Positions 23,307-31,717 of a stretch of DNA of 64,000 bases are shown here, piece after piece. Within the stretch, counting starts at the first letter, position 1. Every line of letters starts with the position of its first letter. A program made the position numbers and the translations under genes. Below the pieces are notes generated by a model. It was not told the origin of the DNA. It saw only the letters and a list, made by a program, of their open reading frames with translations, and made no database searches. This DNA comes from Pseudoselenomonas ruminantium (GTDB taxonomy: Bacteria > Bacillota > Negativicutes > Selenomonadales > Selenomonadaceae): assembly GCA_902780915.1 (NCBI GenBank), contig CACZHK010000036.1, positions 37,550-101,549 of the forward strand. The letters are read 5' to 3'.

Positions 23307-24113
23307 ATGACTATTGGAGGTGTTAATAACCTCAGCACCCTGAACAGCACCCAGAAGGCCATGCAGAACAGCATGATGAAAATCGCCACGGGGAGCAAAT
23401 TCCCCGGTGCGGCCAATGGGCCAGCTGAGTATGGTATACTGCAGCGCATGTATTCCAATGCAGGAGCAATCGGCCAGTCCAACGCCAATACACAGACGGC
23501 CAGTTCCATGCTGAAGACCGCCAGCGGGGCTACGGAGAATATCGTGAATTCCCTGTCCAGCCTCCGCGAGAAGCTGATCCAGGCGGGCAACGGCACCAAT
23601 GGGGCATCGGATCTGGCGACCCTGCAGAAGTCTGTGGATGAGACTATTGCTACCATTGACCAGTCGGCAGCCAATGCCACTTACAATGGCAAGCCTCTCC
23701 TGGATGGCAGCCAGACCGTTACCGTGGCCGGAGCAGACGGCTATGAGAATGTGGCGCTGGGGAACATGAGTTCCCAGGGCCTGGGCCTGACGGATGGCAG
23801 GGGCAATACTACATTCGACTTGAAGGAGTCCGGCGGCATTGCTGCGGCTCTGGAGAAGGTGGATGCAGCTCTGGACAGTGCCCTCACCCAGTCCGCCAGC
23901 CTTGGTGCAGCTGAGCAGGGCATGGAGTACCAGTCCGCCAACTACACCACTCAGGAGACCAGCCTGTACGATTCCGCCTCCACCATGGGGGATACGGACA
24001 TTGCTGCTGAGGTGACAAAACTTCGGAGCGCCGAGGTGCAGAACCAGTTGGCTCTCCATGCTATGAACCTGCAGAATCACAATCGTGCCAGTGTGCTCTC
24101 TCTCTTAGGTTAA
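23307..24113 (+). CDS. Flagellin (short form)
   Basis: A structural protein of the flagellar filament, exported by the flagellar type III system. About 268 residues from ATG 23307; ATGs at 23298 and 23301 are also possible after AAAGG. The N-terminal D0/D1 domain has ATGSKFPGAANGPAEYGI and SMLKTASGATENIVNSLSSL, comparable to flagellin. The C-terminal D1/D0 has AEVTKLRSAEVQNQLALHA and ends in SVLSLLG. The variable middle domain is nearly absent. The start is NNLSTLNSTQKAMQNSM rather than the usual INxNxxAxNAxR. No other flagellar gene is nearby. An FlgL-like hook protein is less likely, given the length. Confidence 0.85.
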   Translation: MTIGGVNNLSTLNSTQKAMQNSMMKIATGSKFPGAANGPAEYGILQRMYSNAGAIGQSNANTQTASSMLKTASGATENIVNSLSSLREKLIQAGNGTNGASDLATLQKSVDETIATIDQSAANATYNGKPLLDGSQTVTVAGADGYENVALGNMSSQGLGLTDGRGNTTFDLKESGGIAAALEKVDAALDSALTQSASLGAAEQGMEYQSANYTTQETSLYDSASTMGDTDIAAEVTKLRSAEVQNQLALHAMNLQNHNRASVLSLLG

Positions 24114-24125
24114 GGGAAACTTTTG

Positions 24126-24149
24126 CCCCCGCAGCTGCGGGGGTTTTTT
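24126..24149 (+). terminator. Terminator of the flagellin gene
   Basis: A perfect CCCCCGCA/TGCGGGGG stem followed by six T. Confidence 0.95.
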
Positions 24150-24225
24150 CTATTGAAGGATTTCCCTCAATAAAGTACAATATAGACAATAGAAATCAAA
24201 CAGATTGACATAAAGGGGAAGCATA

Positions 24226-24882
24226 ATGAAGCATGTGGTAGTGGATTTGGAAATGAATCCCGTGGACAGGGAGTATAAGGAAATCAGGAAAAGGCTCAGC
24301 GGCGAGATCATCGAGATCGGGGCTGTGCGGCTGGATGAGAATTACCAGCAAGAGGATAAGTTCCGCTGCTATGTCTTGCCGGAGTACGGTGCCATCAGGA
24401 AGCATATCACAGAGCTTACGGGCATCACGCAGGAGATGGTGGCCGGCAGTGCCCATTTCGGTGAGGCTTTCCAGTCCTTCGTGGACTGGATTGGGGAAGG
24501 GGAGACGAAAATCTACTCCTGGAGCATGTCTGACATCAGGCAGCTTCGCAAGGAATGCCGTCTGAAGCTGGAGGATTTTGATACCAACTGGCTGGACAGC
24601 CGTTGGGTAGATCTCCAGAAGGCCTTTGATGACCGCATCGGCCTGCACAACAGCCTGGCGCTGAAGCACGCACTGGGTGCGATGGACAAGGACTTCCAGG
24701 GCACGGCCCACACGGCTCTTGATGATGCCATCAACACCAGCGCCATCCTGGCCCTCATGCAGGATGATGAGGAATTCCAGCGGGTCATGAAGCCTGTCAT
24801 GGATGTGCTGCGCCCCAAGGCCGAGCTGGAAACTTCCATCGCTGACCTGTGCCCGGAGCTGGCAAACTTTCAGGTGGAATGA
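24226..24882 (+). CDS. DEDDh-family 3'-5' exonuclease
   Basis: A 218-residue RNase T/DnaQ-fold exonuclease. Exo I is VVDLEMNP at the start; Exo II includes the YSWSMSDIRQL region with its Asp; Exo III is HTALDDAINT, giving the His and last Asp. It resembles the KapD/ERI-1-like branch more than the DNA polymerase epsilon subunit. Whether the substrate is RNA or DNA cannot be told. The ATG follows AGGGGAAGC. It stands alone between flagellin and pheA. Confidence 0.85.
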   Translation: MKHVVVDLEMNPVDREYKEIRKRLSGEIIEIGAVRLDENYQQEDKFRCYVLPEYGAIRKHITELTGITQEMVAGSAHFGEAFQSFVDWIGEGETKIYSWSMSDIRQLRKECRLKLEDFDTNWLDSRWVDLQKAFDDRIGLHNSLALKHALGAMDKDFQGTAHTALDDAINTSAILALMQDDEEFQRVMKPVMDVLRPKAELETSIADLCPELANFQVE

Positions 24883-24945
24883 GCATGGATGTACATCGTA
24901 CGAAGACTTTTTGAAATAAAATCTAAATAATTCTTGTTAAATATG

Positions 24946-24990
24946 AAAGCCTGTGTTAAGATAAATTTACTTTATCAGCAGGCTTTTATT
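24946..24990 (+). terminator. Terminator or attenuator before pheA
   Basis: AAAGCCTG (24946-24953) pairs with CAGGCTTT (24979-24986). An inner GATAAA/TTTATC stem stacks inside it. The T-run is interrupted (TTTTATTTATTT). A possible promoter, TTGTTA-17-TAAGAT, overlaps the left arm, so it could also belong to the pheA leader. Confidence 0.55.
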
Positions 24991-25012
24991 TATTTGGAGG
25001 AGGTGGGACAGC

Positions 25013-25879
25013 TTGGCTAAAATGGGTGTCTTGGGCCCCCAGGGAACCCACAGCGAGGCAGCGGGTTTCTATCTTTCAGGCCGCACGGAGGGCATAGAGC
25101 TGGTGATGGAGCCGGATATTTACGAATGTCTCCAGGCGGTGGAAGAGGGCAAGGTGGATATGGCTTTGGTGCCTGTGGAGAATTCCCTCGAGGGCGTGGT
25201 GAGCATCACCCTGGACACGCTGGCAGGCAGCAGCTCGCTGACGGTGGTGCAGGAGCTTATCTGGCCGGTGCATAACCAGCTCATGGCCAAGTGCAAGCCG
25301 GAGGAGGTCAGCCGCATCTATTCCCACCCCCAGCCCATTTCCCAGTGCCGCAATTTCCTGCGGCAGCATTATCCTCAGGCAGAAATCATCAAGACTGCCA
25401 GCACGGCCAGGGCAGCAGAACTGGTGGCGGAGGAGCCGGCTTTCCTGGGCTGGGCTGCCATCTGCCCTGTGCGGGCAGGGCAGCTTTATGGCCTCGTGCC
25501 TTTGGCCAGGGAGATTCAGGACAATATGGCCAACTGCACCCGCTTCTTCCTGGTGGAAAGGCAGGGGGCGGAAAAGGCAGAACTTCCGGCTGCGGGGAAT
25601 TTAGGGCAGAAACTCTTGGTCATCTGCCAGATAGACGGTGCAAAGTCCGGTGCCCTCTATGAGGTGCTGGGAGAATTTGCCCGGCGGGGGGTCAATATGA
25701 CCCGCATCGAGTCCCGTCCTGCCCGCACGGTGCTGGGGGCGTACATCTTCTTCTTTGACCTGGAAGTGGATACCTGCGCTGCGGAAGCCCTGCATGAAGC
25801 TGTGGGCGAGGTGGAGAAAAAGAGCATCTGGCTGAAAAAACTGGGGCCTTTCCCGGTGCTTTCGGCAGAAGATAAGTGA
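25013..25879 (+). CDS. pheA: Prephenate dehydratase
   Basis: Converts prephenate to phenylpyruvate in phenylalanine synthesis. 288 residues starting with TTG at 25013, 9 bases after GGAGGAGG. The catalytic PDT domain covers about 1-185, beginning with GVLGPQGTHSEAA and ending in NCTRFFLVER (the TRF motif). A regulatory ACT domain follows with the phenylalanine-binding ESRPAR motif, so feedback inhibition is expected. No chorismate mutase domain is attached. DAHP synthase follows 28 bases later, making a small aromatic operon. Confidence 0.95.
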   Translation: MAKMGVLGPQGTHSEAAGFYLSGRTEGIELVMEPDIYECLQAVEEGKVDMALVPVENSLEGVVSITLDTLAGSSSLTVVQELIWPVHNQLMAKCKPEEVSRIYSHPQPISQCRNFLRQHYPQAEIIKTASTARAAELVAEEPAFLGWAAICPVRAGQLYGLVPLAREIQDNMANCTRFFLVERQGAEKAELPAAGNLGQKLLVICQIDGAKSGALYEVLGEFARRGVNMTRIESRPARTVLGAYIFFFDLEVDTCAAEALHEAVGEVEKKSIWLKKLGPFPVLSAEDK

Positions 25880-25907
25880 TCGAGGAATGAGTTGAGGGGG
25901 AAAATAC

Positions 25908-26939
25908 ATGGTCATCATCATGAATCCGGAGGCATCTGCCGAAAATATCAAGGGGGTCATCGAGGCTATCGAGTCCGTGGGGCTGGAGGCCAAGGTCATG
26001 GAGGGAGCGCAGCAGAAGATCGTAGGCGTCATCGGCAATAAGGCCCGGCTGGCCTCTGTGCCTGTGGATGCACTGCCCGGTGTGGAAACCAGCGTGTCCA
26101 TTTCCAAGAGCTACAAGCTGGCCAGCCGTGAATTCCACCCCCAGTCCAGCACCGTGCGGGTGGGGGATATAGAAATCGGTGGCGAGGTGCCAGTGGTCAT
26201 GGCCGGCCCCTGCGCCGTGGAGTCCAAAGAGCAGCTTTTCGAGGCGGCGGAAATCGTGAAAAAGGGCGGCGCCCAGTTCCTGCGGGGAGGCGCCTACAAG
26301 CCCCGTACTTCTCCCTATTCCTTTCAAGGGCTGGAGGAAAAGGGACTGGAGTACCTGGCCGAGGCCCGTGAGCGCACGGGGCTGAAGGTGGTCACCGAGG
26401 TCACGGTGGTGGAAGCCGTGGAGAGGGTGGCTCATTATGCCGATGTGCTGCAGGTGGGGGCGCGGAATATGCAGAACTTCGGTCTCTTGAAGGCTCTGGG
26501 CAAGTGCGACAAGCCGGTGCTCCTGAAGCGCGGCCTGGCCGCCACCCTGGACGAGTGGCTCAATGCTGCCGAGTACATCATGAACGAGGGCAATCCCAAG
26601 GTGGTGCTGTGCGAGCGGGGCATACGCACCTATGAGACTTACACGAGAAACACCCTTGACCTCAGTGCCGTGGCGGCGGTGAAGCATCTCTCCCACCTGC
26701 CCATCATCGTTGACCCCAGCCATGGCACAGGCAAATGGCGCATGGTGAAGCCCATGGCCTTTGCCGCCATTGCGGCAGGGGCTGATGGCCTCATGATGGA
26801 AGTTCATCCGAACCCTGCCAAGGCTCTGTCCGACGGCCCCCAGTCCCTGACCCCGGAGAATTACTATGAGGTCATGGCAGGCGTGAAAAAGATTTCCGGC
26901 TTCATGGCCCGCGAAGGCATTGAGCCCATGACCCTGTAA
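25908..26939 (+). CDS. aroF: 3-deoxy-7-phosphoheptulonate synthase (DAHP synthase)
   Basis: First step of the shikimate pathway, condensing phosphoenolpyruvate and erythrose 4-phosphate. 343 residues of the KDO8PS-like type. A ferredoxin-like N-terminal domain (about 1-65) often serves in feedback control. The barrel has MAGPCAVESKEQ, RGGAYKPRTSPYSFQG and DPSHGTGKW, with metal and substrate residues in place. ATG follows GAGGGGG. Co-transcribed with pheA and closed by a terminator. Inhibition by phenylalanine or chorismate is plausible but not readable. Confidence 0.95.
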   Translation: MVIIMNPEASAENIKGVIEAIESVGLEAKVMEGAQQKIVGVIGNKARLASVPVDALPGVETSVSISKSYKLASREFHPQSSTVRVGDIEIGGEVPVVMAGPCAVESKEQLFEAAEIVKKGGAQFLRGGAYKPRTSPYSFQGLEEKGLEYLAEARERTGLKVVTEVTVVEAVERVAHYADVLQVGARNMQNFGLLKALGKCDKPVLLKRGLAATLDEWLNAAEYIMNEGNPKVVLCERGIRTYETYTRNTLDLSAVAAVKHLSHLPIIVDPSHGTGKWRMVKPMAFAAIAAGADGLMMEVHPNPAKALSDGPQSLTPENYYEVMAGVKKISGFMAREGIEPMTL

Positions 26940-26959
26940 GACGAGAATTATGGAATGAG

Positions 26960-27001
26960 CCCTCCCGGTTTGCTAAATTTTAAGCATACAGGGAGGGTTT
27001 T
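26960..27001 (+). terminator. Terminator of pheA-aroF
   Basis: CCCTCCC (26960-26966) pairs with GGGAGGG (26991-26997) across an AT-rich loop, then TTTT. Confidence 0.75.
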
Positions 27002-27091
27002 CTTTGTTCGGAAGCGAAATACTAATGACTGAATACAACTCTTCAGATCGGAACTTTTGCGAATATATCTCAGCGAAGAGGTGAGCAACCA

Positions 27092-28396
27092 GTGTATGAA
27101 GTAAAACTGCGAATCCTGCTGGCGGGATTGCCGTCTGAGGCGGCGGAGGCTATCCAGCATATGCCTGCCCGGGAGAGATTCACTCACGGCTTTGCCATAG
27201 CCAGCCGGTTTTCCGAGTGCCCTTTGCAAAATGATGTTTTTGATGTGGTGATTTTTACCGAGGAAGCAATGGAGAGCCTCAGCCTGCCTTTGGTCTGCCA
27301 AAGTGCGGGGGAGAAGGCCCGCTGCATACTGGTGACAGACCATCCCCGGGATCTGTCCAGGGAAGACATGGAACTGCTGGATGAGATCTGGCCAGCTCCC
27401 CTGACGGAGACGCTGGCGACCCATTGCTTTGACCGCTTTGCACAGAAGCTCAAGGATGGCAAGGAGGCCTGGATGGTCAGGAATTATTGGCAGACCACCA
27501 TCAACACCTCCCCTGACCTTATCTGGTACAAGGACAAGGTGGGAGCCCATCTGGAGGTCAACGATGCCTTCTGCGAGGCTGTGGGCAAAGAGAAGAATGA
27601 TATCCGGGGCCGGGGCCATTATTATATCTGGGGCCTGACCAAGGATCAGTACGAAAAGGGAGAGTTTGTCTGCAACGAGACTGAGGATGCGGTGATGAAG
27701 GCGGGACGCTCCATGTGCTTCAATGAGCATGTGCTGAGCAAGCGCAACGGCATGAGGAAGCTGCGCACCTTCAAGTGCCCCATCTTTGATGAGGATGGCA
27801 GCATCCTGGGGACTGTGGGCGTGGCCATGGATGTGACCCGCGAGCGGGAGTACCAGAAGAAGATCATCGCCCTCACCCGTCATGACCCCCTGACAGACCT
27901 GCCCAACCGGCGCTATTTCTACGACTATGTGGAAGACCATTTCGATGAGCCAAAGCATCTGGTAGAGCTGGACGTTGATGACTTCAAGGTATTCAATGAC
28001 CGCTTCGGCCATCAGGTGGGCGATGAGGTGTTGCTGGCTTTTTCCAGGACGATGGAACAGGCTTTCAAGCATGGCTTTGTGTCCCGTTTCGGAGGAGATG
28101 AGTTCATAGCCCTCTTCTGCGGCGATGTCACCCGGGAACAGGTGCGGCAGGCTATCAGCAAGTTCCAGCATCTGCTCAAGGAGAAGTCCCTGACCCTGCA
28201 GACCGGCCGGGTCAACGCCAGCATAGGCATTGCCTATGACTCCACCGGGGTAGTGCCCATTGATGATCTCTATCAGCGGGCAGACCAGGCCCTCTATGCT
28301 GCCAAGCGCCAGGGCAAGAACTGCGCTGTGGAGTGGAGCCCTGAATTGAAAAAGGAGCTCAATGATATCGCGGAAGGCAAGGAAAGCGGCAAATAA
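27092..28396 (+). CDS. PAS-GGDEF diguanylate cyclase
   Basis: Makes cyclic di-GMP from GTP. 434 residues; GTG start at 27092 after GAGGTGAG. Residues 1-120 are receiver-like but lack a clear phosphoacceptor aspartate. A PAS domain covers about 135-255 (TINTSPDLIWYKDKVG, GVAMDVTREREYQ). The GGDEF domain covers about 265-425 with HDPLTDLPNRRYF and the active site RFGGDEF. At the I-site position five residues before the motif the usual RxxD reads FKHG, so product inhibition is probably absent. There is no membrane segment. The signal sensed is unknown. Confidence 0.93.
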   Translation: MYEVKLRILLAGLPSEAAEAIQHMPARERFTHGFAIASRFSECPLQNDVFDVVIFTEEAMESLSLPLVCQSAGEKARCILVTDHPRDLSREDMELLDEIWPAPLTETLATHCFDRFAQKLKDGKEAWMVRNYWQTTINTSPDLIWYKDKVGAHLEVNDAFCEAVGKEKNDIRGRGHYYIWGLTKDQYEKGEFVCNETEDAVMKAGRSMCFNEHVLSKRNGMRKLRTFKCPIFDEDGSILGTVGVAMDVTREREYQKKIIALTRHDPLTDLPNRRYFYDYVEDHFDEPKHLVELDVDDFKVFNDRFGHQVGDEVLLAFSRTMEQAFKHGFVSRFGGDEFIALFCGDVTREQVRQAISKFQHLLKEKSLTLQTGRVNASIGIAYDSTGVVPIDDLYQRADQALYAAKRQGKNCAVEWSPELKKELNDIAEGKESGK

Positions 28397-28483
28397 AATT
28401 ATTCACACATTCACAGGGATTTCTAATCTTCTTCCTGTATACTGACGGCGTTGAGATAAATGCTGACTGGGGAGGAAATGATA

Positions 28484-28816
28484 ATGAAATTCGCTGTGAA
28501 GAAAATCATGGGCCTGGCTGTGGCAGGGGCTTTTGCTCTAGGTTTAGCAGGTGCTGTGATTCCCGCCGTGGATAATGCTGTCTATGCCCATGAGCATCAA
28601 TACGAGGATGGCAGCTCCAATGAGTACAGCCACCGCGTGAAGGAAGAGCAGCAGCGCCATGACAGCGCGGTCCGTTCCATCCGCCATGAGTACCGCCAGG
28701 ATGGTGACGAGAAGCGCTATCAGCGCCGCATGAAGGAAGAGCAGGAGAGGCATGACCGGGCCATGGAAGATGTTCGCCATGATTACGACAAGCATGCCAG
28801 CCGCAGGCATCACTGA
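28484..28816 (+). CDS. Small exported Arg/His/Glu-rich protein with internal repeat
   Basis: 110 residues from ATG 28484, 8 bases after GGGGAGG. The signal peptide has a KK n-region and hydrophobic core (IMGLAVAGAFALGLAGAVI) and cleaves near AVYA/HEH. The mature part of about 75 residues holds two related units, KEEQQRHDSAVRSIRHEY and KEEQERHDRAMEDVRHDY, about 30 residues apart. Both are amphipathic and charged, probably helical. The C terminus is histidine-rich. Metal or polyanion binding is conceivable. No known family was recognised. It has its own strong terminator. Confidence 0.75.
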   Translation: MKFAVKKIMGLAVAGAFALGLAGAVIPAVDNAVYAHEHQYEDGSSNEYSHRVKEEQQRHDSAVRSIRHEYRQDGDEKRYQRRMKEEQERHDRAMEDVRHDYDKHASRRHH

Positions 28817-28829
28817 GGATAAGGACGAA

Positions 28830-28858
28830 CCGCCGGGGCAGCACCCCGGCGGTTTTTT
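28830..28858 (+). terminator. Terminator of the small exported protein gene
   Basis: CCGCCGGGG (28830-28838) pairs with CCCCGGCGG (28844-28852), then six T. Confidence 0.95.
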
Positions 28859-28934
28859 CTATGGCATAACGTGGCTATTTGATATATAATCAATGATAGG
28901 GTAATTGTAGATTCCAGGAAGCAGGTGAGAGATA

Positions 28935-29387
28935 ATGCCTATTAAGATAGATGGTATGTCCACTTCAGGCCCTTCGGTTTCCGTTTTGCGCATGAATGAT
29001 GAGCGCACCCGTGAGGCAGATTGGGATTTCAGCTCGGAGCTTCTCGACCAGGAGGAGGCGTTGTCTGCCGAGCAGCTGGACAAGCTCATGCGGCAGATAG
29101 ACGACCAGGGGGCACGGCTTTCCCGCACTCCTACCTATGAGGAGCTCCGTTCCTACCGCAGCCTCATCCAGCGCTTCGTGGGCGAGGCCGTGAACAATAT
29201 GTATGAGCTGAAGAGCCAGTCCGGCTGGGACAGGATGGGCCGCCGCAAAGTCTACACCACCGTGCGGAAAATAGACAAGAAACTGGAGGAGATGGCTGAG
29301 CAGATACGCCTCGGGCAGGCCAGCCAGCTTTCTATCATCGAAAGCCACGATGCCATCAGGGGCCTTTTGGTGGATTTGTATATGTAA
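28935..29387 (+). CDS. yaaR: YaaR family protein (DUF327)
   Basis: 150 residues, normal for the family. The middle part YRSLIQRFVGEAVNNMYEL and the later KVYTTVRKIDKKLEEMAEQI are typical. The role is unknown. It precedes holB in Bacillus as it does here, which supports the call and opens the conserved cluster that runs to the 3D-domain gene at 36.2 kb. ATG follows AGGTGAGAG. A possible promoter with TATAAT lies near 28885. Confidence 0.9.
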   Translation: MPIKIDGMSTSGPSVSVLRMNDERTREADWDFSSELLDQEEALSAEQLDKLMRQIDDQGARLSRTPTYEELRSYRSLIQRFVGEAVNNMYELKSQSGWDRMGRRKVYTTVRKIDKKLEEMAEQIRLGQASQLSIIESHDAIRGLLVDLYM

Positions 29388-29390
29388 GGA

Positions 29391-30452
29391 ATGAGTGGGA
29401 ATTTGGCAGCAGAGGAAATGGCCGGGGCGCAGGAAAGGCATTTTCATATCCGATGGGAGGACATCCTGGGGCATGGTCGGCAGAAGGAAGAACTGCGCCG
29501 CTTGCTCTCCCAGGGGCGTCTTCCCCATGCCCTGCTGCTCTCCGGCCCGGAGGGAGTGGGCAAGAAGCTGCTGGGGAGAGTCCTGGCAGCAGCTGTGCTC
29601 TGCGAGCATCCCTCGGATGGCGCTCCCTGCGGCATTTGTCCTGCCTGCCGGGCTATGGCAGATGCCGCACATCCGGACTATTGCGAATTGGAGCCGGAAT
29701 TGCGGGGCAAGGGCACGAAGATTATCCGCATCGAGGCCATCAGGGAACTCACGGAATTGGCGGCCCGCTATCCTGTCATGTCCGACAGGCGGGTGCTGCT
29801 GATTGATGAAGTCGATCTGATGAATGAGCCGGCTGCCAACAGTCTCTTGAAGACCCTGGAGGAACCGCCGGGGGAGGTGACCTTCATACTGGTCACCGCT
29901 GCCCGCAGCGCCCTGCTGGACACCATCATTTCCCGCTGCATGCCCTTGGCTTTTGGGGTGCTGGCCAGAGATGAGATTGCTGCAGTCCTGGCCAGGCAGG
30001 GAGTGGCGGATGGGCAGGCGGCAGAAATTGCTGCCCTGTCAGACGGCAGCCTGGGCAGGGCTCTGCAGCTTGTTGAAAGCGGTGGGCTTGAGCGCCGGGA
30101 CAGTGCCATCAAGTTCCTGGAGGGCCTGCAGAGGCTCAGCATGACCACCATCTGGCGCGAGGCAGAGGCCATGGAGAAATGGGGCCGGGAGGAATTGGCC
30201 GAGTGGCTGCTCTATCTCAATATGAGCCTGCGGGATATGCTGGTGCTCTATGAGGATGGAGGCAGTCCGCTGATCTATCAGGAGAATTGCCGGGCAAGGC
30301 TGGCATCGCTGCTGCCCTATTTTCCCGAAAGGAAGATTTTTGCCTTGCTGGCCTGTGTGAAAGAGATGCAGGAACGGCTGCGCACCAATGTGAATCTGCG
30401 GTTGCAATTAGAAGGACTTTTCATCCGTATGAAGGATGTTTCAGATAGATAA
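29391..30452 (+). CDS. holB: DNA polymerase III delta' subunit
   Basis: Clamp-loader subunit. 353 residues. The AAA+ fold has a Walker A-like GPEGVGKK at about 49-56, a zinc module with clustered cysteines (PCGICPACRAM), the DEVDLMNEPAANSLLKTLEEPP region, and the SRC sensor (IISRCMPL). The start codon at 29391 is 3 bases after the yaaR stop, with AAGGA directly adjacent. ATG at 29418 is an alternative. Tight coupling to yaaR and ricT shows one operon. Confidence 0.92.
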   Translation: MSGNLAAEEMAGAQERHFHIRWEDILGHGRQKEELRRLLSQGRLPHALLLSGPEGVGKKLLGRVLAAAVLCEHPSDGAPCGICPACRAMADAAHPDYCELEPELRGKGTKIIRIEAIRELTELAARYPVMSDRRVLLIDEVDLMNEPAANSLLKTLEEPPGEVTFILVTAARSALLDTIISRCMPLAFGVLARDEIAAVLARQGVADGQAAEIAALSDGSLGRALQLVESGGLERRDSAIKFLEGLQRLSMTTIWREAEAMEKWGREELAEWLLYLNMSLRDMLVLYEDGGSPLIYQENCRARLASLLPYFPERKIFALLACVKEMQERLRTNVNLRLQLEGLFIRMKDVSDR

Positions 30453-30466
30453 TTAGGAGGATAACT

Positions 30467-31717
30467 TTGCAGACGATTATAGGGGTCCGCTTCAAGAAGG
30501 CGGGCAAGATATTTTATTTTTCCCCCGGCAATCTGACTATTGCCCAGGGGGATGATGTGGTGGTGGAGACTGCCCGCGGGGTGGAGTGCGGCAAGGCCGT
30601 GGTAGGCCCCAGGGAGGTGGAGGACAGCGAGATCAAAGCACCTCTGAAAGTGGTGCTCCGCATCGCTACGGAAAATGACCACCAGCGCATCGAGGACAAC
30701 AAGAAGAACGAGCAGGAAGCCTTCGGCATCTGCGAGGCCAAGATTGCAGAGCACGGCCTGCCCATGAAATTGGTGGAGGTGGAGTACACCTTCGACCTGT
30801 CGAAAATCATCTTCTATTTCACAGCTGACGGACGCATTGATTTCCGCGATCTGGTGAAAGATCTGGCTTCTGTCTTCCGCACCCGCATTGAGCTGCGGCA
30901 GATTGGCGTGAGGGACGAGGCCAAGCTCATGGGGGGCATCGGCTGCTGCGGCAGGCCCCTTTGCTGCGCCTCTTTCCTGGGAGATTTCGAGCCTGTGTCC
31001 ATCCGCATGGCCAAGGAGCAGAACCTGTCCCTCAATCCCACCAAGATTTCCGGCATCTGCGGCCGGCTCATGTGCTGCCTGAAGTATGAGAATGACTGCT
31101 ACGAGGCCGGTGTCTGCGGCGGCTGCCGCAAGGTCAGCAAGATACAGGAACCTGAGCAGGGCAGCCGGGTGATTTCCGCCGAGGGCGAGGGCAAGGTTAT
31201 CTCTGTCAATCAGCAGAAGCGCACGGCAACGGTGCTGCTGGACAATAGCCGCACTATCGTGGCCTCCTGGGAGGACATTGTCAGCAAGGAGGAGGACGAA
31301 GCGGAGAATACCGCGCCTTCCCGCACCTTCAGGAGAACTTATGATGACAATGATGAGGATGAGGCTGATGCCAGCCTCATTGCTGCCATCACAGAGCGCT
31401 CGGCCAGGAATGAGTCCCTGGGAGAAGAGGAAGAGGGCAGCCGCGGAAGTTATGGCAGGAGCCGTGACCGAAGGGCGAAGGACAGAAAGCCCCATGATAA
31501 CAGGCCCAGAGGTGAGCGCCGCAAGCGTCCCGAGGGCGGCAGGGATAATCGCAATTCCCAGCGCGGTGACCGCCGCAATCGCGATGGCGAAGGGAGCGAG
31601 CGCAGCAGCCGCCGCGAGTACAGCGAACGGAGCAGCCGCAACCGCAATCGCCGTCCCAGGCGGGACAGGAATGAGCGCCGTGGCCGTGAGGGGCATGGTC
31701 AGGAGCAGGAGGAATGA
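30467..31717 (+). CDS. ricT: RicT (YaaT, PSP1 domain) with long arginine-rich tail
   Basis: In Bacillus RicT works with RicA and RicF in an iron-sulfur complex that helps RNase Y mature mRNAs. TTG start at 30467 after AGGAGG. The PSP1 domain covers about 1-265. It contains cysteine clusters GIGCCGRPLCCASF and CGRLMCCLKY that fit iron-sulfur ligation. Then come about 60 acidic residues and a tail of about 90 residues (about 325-416) very rich in Arg with Ser, Asp, Asn and Gly. That tail is not in the usual protein of about 275 residues and looks disordered and RNA-binding. The last four bases overlap the next gene. Confidence 0.92.
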   Translation: MQTIIGVRFKKAGKIFYFSPGNLTIAQGDDVVVETARGVECGKAVVGPREVEDSEIKAPLKVVLRIATENDHQRIEDNKKNEQEAFGICEAKIAEHGLPMKLVEVEYTFDLSKIIFYFTADGRIDFRDLVKDLASVFRTRIELRQIGVRDEAKLMGGIGCCGRPLCCASFLGDFEPVSIRMAKEQNLSLNPTKISGICGRLMCCLKYENDCYEAGVCGGCRKVSKIQEPEQGSRVISAEGEGKVISVNQQKRTATVLLDNSRTIVASWEDIVSKEEDEAENTAPSRTFRRTYDDNDEDEADASLIAAITERSARNESLGEEEEGSRGSYGRSRDRRAKDRKPHDNRPRGERRKRPEGGRDNRNSQRGDRRNRDGEGSERSSRREYSERSSRNRNRRPRRDRNERRGREGHGQEQEE

